Shown piece by piece: positions 14,054-16,085 of a stretch of DNA of 16,085 nt. Each line of letters begins with the position of its first letter. The first letter of the stretch is position 1. The stretch lies in contig JAOUEG010000015.1 in assembly GCA_029858845.1 (NCBI GenBank), positions 1-16,085 on the forward strand, given 5' to 3'. Origin of the DNA: Chloroflexota bacterium. GTDB taxonomy: Bacteria > Chloroflexota > Limnocylindria > Limnocylindrales > CSP1-4. The translations under genes and the position numbers were made by a program. Under the pieces are notes generated by a model. That model made no database searches. It was not told where the DNA came from and was given only the letters and a program-made list of their open reading frames with translations.

Positions 14054-15550
14054 TTACTTGGGCCAACTGTCATCGATGGCCTGCAGCACCGTATCGGTGT
14101 TCGTCCCGTTGGCGTTGGCCCAGTCGGAGACGCCGGTCCAGAAGCTGCCCTGGCCGACTTCCGGGGGCATCAGGTCCGAGGCGTCGAAACCGATGGCGGT
14201 CGCGGCGCTGGCGATGTCGTTCGCGACCTTGAGCTTGTAGTTGTCGGCGTACCACTCGACCGGCACCCTGACATTCGGCGACAGGACGCCGACGCTCGTG
14301 ATCCAGCCTTTGAGGCCCTCGGGCGTCGCCAGGAACTCCGCGAACGCGCGGACCTCGGGGCGGTCATTGAGGACCATGAACGAGTCGGCGGAACCCTCGG
14401 CACCCTTGAAGGTGTCGCTGATCGTCGGGAACGGGAAGATCCCGATGTCGCCGTCGTCGCCGATGGTGTACTTCGAGTCAGTGCCGCTGGTTCGGCGATC
14501 CGGGAAGAAGTCCGGGCCGTACCAGACGGGGATCTTCTGCATCCAGCAACCGGGGTTCGCCGTGTCGTCCGTGAACATCGGATCCATGACGGTCTTCATG
14601 TCGGCGTTCACGATGGCCGGGCCACCGCCGTCAACGTAGCCGTCCTTGAACAGGAGCGAGCCGACACGATCGAACGCTGCCTTGATCTTGGGGTCGGTGA
14701 ACTTGATCTTGCCGCTGATCCAGTCGTTGGTGACCTGCGGATCTTCGGTCTTGAGGAGGACCTCCTCGACCCAGTCCGTCAGCTGCCACCCGGTCGCCGT
14801 GCCGGGACCGCCAGCGCTGGCGCAGAACGGACTGCTGCCGTCAGCGACGATCTTGTCGGACAGCGCGACGAGCTCGTCCCACGTCTTGGGTACGGTGTAG
14901 CCCTTGGCCGCGAAGGCCTTCACCGGGTACCAGATCATCGACTTGACGTCGGCCTTGGTCGGGATGCTCCAGATGCGGTCGCCGTCGCTGGTGAGGCCGA
15001 TCGTCGAGGGGAAGTCGGCCATGAGCTTCGCCGCGTCCATGAAGGTGGCGACGTCGACGACCTTGCCGTCATTCGCGTACGCGAGCACGCCGGTCGGCTG
15101 CGCCAGCGCCGCCATGTCGGGCGGGCTGCCGCCCTCGATCCGGGTCTTGAGCACGGTCTCGTGGCTCGAGCCGATGCTGTCGACCTGGACCGCGATGCCG
15201 GTCGCCTTCTGGAAGTCGGCGATCGCGTTGGCGAAGCCTTCGCCCTCGCCGCCGGTCCACTGGGTCTGGATCGAGACCTTCTTGCCCTCGTACGGCTTGT
15301 CGGCGCCCAGTGCCGCGTCCAGCTCCGTGTAGCCGGTCGGGACCGCGGGCAGGTTGAGTTCGGCCGGCGCCTCGGACTCGGCCGGCGCCTCGGACTCGGC
15401 CGGTGCGCTCGCCTCGGCGGATGCGCTGGCGCCCGGCGTTGCGGCGGCCGATGAGGCCGGTGACGGCGAGGTGCTGGACGAGCCGCACGCAACGACCAGC
15501 ATCATGACTACGACCGCGAGAACGGTCGGCATCGTGAGTCGTTTGATCAT
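14054..15550 (-). CDS. Extracellular solute-binding lipoprotein of sugar ABC transporter, AglE-like
   Basis: A 498-residue family 1-type solute-binding protein that captures sugar outside the membrane and delivers it to the permeases. Residues 1-21 are a lipoprotein signal, with lipobox VVAC giving lipid-modified Cys22. Residues 23-65 are a Ser/Ala/Pro/Glu linker with ESEAPA repeats. The mature domain starts near VSIQTQW and includes TWDELVALSDKIVADG, the ATGWQLTDWVEEVLLKT stretch typical of AglE-type proteins, NDWISGKIKFTDPKI, and FLATPEGLKGWI near the C-terminus. GGAGGAG lies 6 bases ahead of ATG 15550. It is the first gene of the transporter series, separated by 235 bp from the ROK gene and by a hairpin from the permeases. 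Alpha-glucosides are the classical ligands of this branch, but linked enzymes are beta-specific. Confidence 0.93.
   Translation of the reverse strand: MIKRLTMPTVLAVVVMMLVVACGSSSTSPSPASSAAATPGASASAEASAPAESEAPAESEAPAELNLPAVPTGYTELDAALGADKPYEGKKVSIQTQWTGGEGEGFANAIADFQKATGIAVQVDSIGSSHETVLKTRIEGGSPPDMAALAQPTGVLAYANDGKVVDVATFMDAAKLMADFPSTIGLTSDGDRIWSIPTKADVKSMIWYPVKAFAAKGYTVPKTWDELVALSDKIVADGSSPFCASAGGPGTATGWQLTDWVEEVLLKTEDPQVTNDWISGKIKFTDPKIKAAFDRVGSLLFKDGYVDGGGPAIVNADMKTVMDPMFTDDTANPGCWMQKIPVWYGPDFFPDRRTSGTDSKYTIGDDGDIGIFPFPTISDTFKGAEGSADSFMVLNDRPEVRAFAEFLATPEGLKGWITSVGVLSPNVRVPVEWYADNYKLKVANDIASAATAIGFDASDLMPPEVGQGSFWTGVSDWANANGTNTDTVLQAIDDSWPK
15361..15396. repeat. 18-bp direct repeat encoding the lipoprotein linker
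   Basis: Two identical 18-bp units (15361-15378 and 15379-15396) encode the tandem ESEAPA hexapeptides in the spacer between lipid-modified Cys22 and the folded binding domain. The repeat keeps frame, so copy-number changes only alter tether length. Confidence 0.85.
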
Positions 15551-15785
15551 GGTTTCTCCTCCTGCGAATGCGCCACGACGGCGGGCGAATAGTGGCCAGC
15601 TGGGTAGCCCCAACAGTAGCCGACCGCGGCAAGCGGATTCCCTGTGGGTTATCGCTCGCCCACCCCCTCTCGCTCAGGCGGGACGATTCCGCTGTCTGCG
15701 AGCCGGACCGGCGGCGAGGCCGCATGTCCGGGGGCGGGAAGCAAGCGGATCGATCCGGGACGGGATGGCATGTCGTGGTTCGGGT
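15551..15785 (-). promoter_or_regulatory. Promoter/operator region of the sugar-transport series
   Basis: The 235-bp gap between the ROK stop and the binding-protein start is much longer than other gaps in the locus, so a promoter here is likely. It contains a perfect 12-bp palindrome CGGATCGATCCG (15746-15757) and a 10-bp direct repeat GCAAGCGGAT at 15629-15638 and 15741-15750, the second overlapping the palindrome. These are candidate ROK operator elements. No clear -35/-10 pair could be fixed. Confidence 0.4.
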
Positions 15786-16085
15786 TCATCGGACCAGCGC
15801 CAGGCCCAGCTGCTGCTCCATGAGCAGCGCCGAGGCGCCAAGCACGACGACGTCGTCGTGGACGTTCCCGAACTCGATCTGCGTGTCCTGCGCGAGCATC
15901 GGCAGGACGCTTGCGCGGGCGAAGTGCCGGACCTCGCTGAGCCAGGCGTCGCCGAAGGCGGCGACCGGACCCACCAGCAGGACGTGGCGGACATTGAGGA
16001 CGCCGGTCATCCAGCCCACCGCGATACCGAGCTCTCGCGCGGCATCGAGGACGATCCGCCGGATGCCCGGGACGCCCGCATGGAG
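15786..16085 (-). CDS. ROK-family transcriptional regulator, C-terminal part (cut by window edge)
   Basis: The last 99 residues of a ROK (NagC/XylR-type) protein, in frame to the right edge, so the start and the N-terminal helix-turn-helix lie outside the window. The visible part has the ROK C-terminal pattern: LGIAVGWMTGVLNVRHVLLVGPVAAFGDAWL, then a helix with HFARASVLPMLAQDTQIEF, then DDVVVLGASALLMEQQLGLAL at the end. ROK regulators bind DNA as repressors and release it on binding a sugar. Position directly upstream of, and on the same strand as, the binding-protein gene suggests it controls this locus. Because only the sugar-kinase-like half is seen, a ROK sugar kinase is possible in principle, but the DDVVVLGASALLM tail is more usual for the regulators. 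Confidence 0.8.
   Translation of the reverse strand, partial: LHAGVPGIRRIVLDAARELGIAVGWMTGVLNVRHVLLVGPVAAFGDAWLSEVRHFARASVLPMLAQDTQIEFGNVHDDVVVLGASALLMEQQLGLALVR

Noticed and set aside
14039..15454. 471-residue plus-strand open frame opposite the solute-binding-protein gene
   Set aside because: Composition is an antisense shadow; the minus strand encodes a lipoprotein signal and a clear binding-protein domain.

Overview
The window is uniformly very GC-rich DNA with short intergenic gaps, frequent GTG starts and good GGAGG-type ribosome binding sites. The families present (DUF6325 with SHOCT partners, a SulP permease, DUF2252, an AglEFG-type sugar ABC transporter under a ROK regulator, and Ser/Ala/Pro/Glu-rich lipoprotein linkers) suggest a high-GC Gram-positive-type bacterium, either Actinomycetota or a high-GC Chloroflexota lineage. 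That placement is inference; there is no rRNA or other phylogenetic marker here.

Left part (1-4921). A SulP anion permease on the minus strand runs off the left edge. Divergent from it are two compact plus-strand units. Unit 1 (1832-3082) is DUF6325 protein, SHOCT-domain protein, then a four-helix membrane protein, closed by a strong hairpin at 3115-3141. Unit 2 (3222-3894) is a second DUF6325 paralogue followed by a 70-residue protein with three near-identical 17-residue repeats. A gene-free stretch of about 350 bp and an orphan multi-helix membrane protein (4241-4921) follow.

Middle part (5020-8746), all on the minus strand. It holds a DUF2252 protein, a repeat-rich gap (heptamer microsatellite plus a 45-bp tandem duplication of the 3' end of marR), a MarR-family regulator, a second four-helix membrane protein related to the one in unit 1, a small three-helix membrane protein, and an unrecognised soluble 154-residue protein.

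Right part (8894-16085) is a sugar-use locus. A GH1 beta-glycosidase on the plus strand converges with a minus-strand series reading right to left: ROK regulator (partial, off the right edge), lipoprotein solute-binding protein, two membrane permeases, and a GH3 beta-N-acetylhexosaminidase-like enzyme. The last three are translationally coupled (TGATG and GTGA overlaps). A stable hairpin separates the binding protein from the permeases. The likely scheme is import of an oligosaccharide by the ABC system, energised by an ATPase encoded elsewhere, then cytoplasmic hydrolysis by the GH3 and GH1 enzymes, with control by the ROK repressor.

I did not find CRISPR arrays, tRNA or rRNA genes, transposases or phage genes. 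The most unusual material is the paired DUF6325 units, the duplicated marR tail, and the mismatch between an alpha-glucoside-type transporter and beta-glycosidases.
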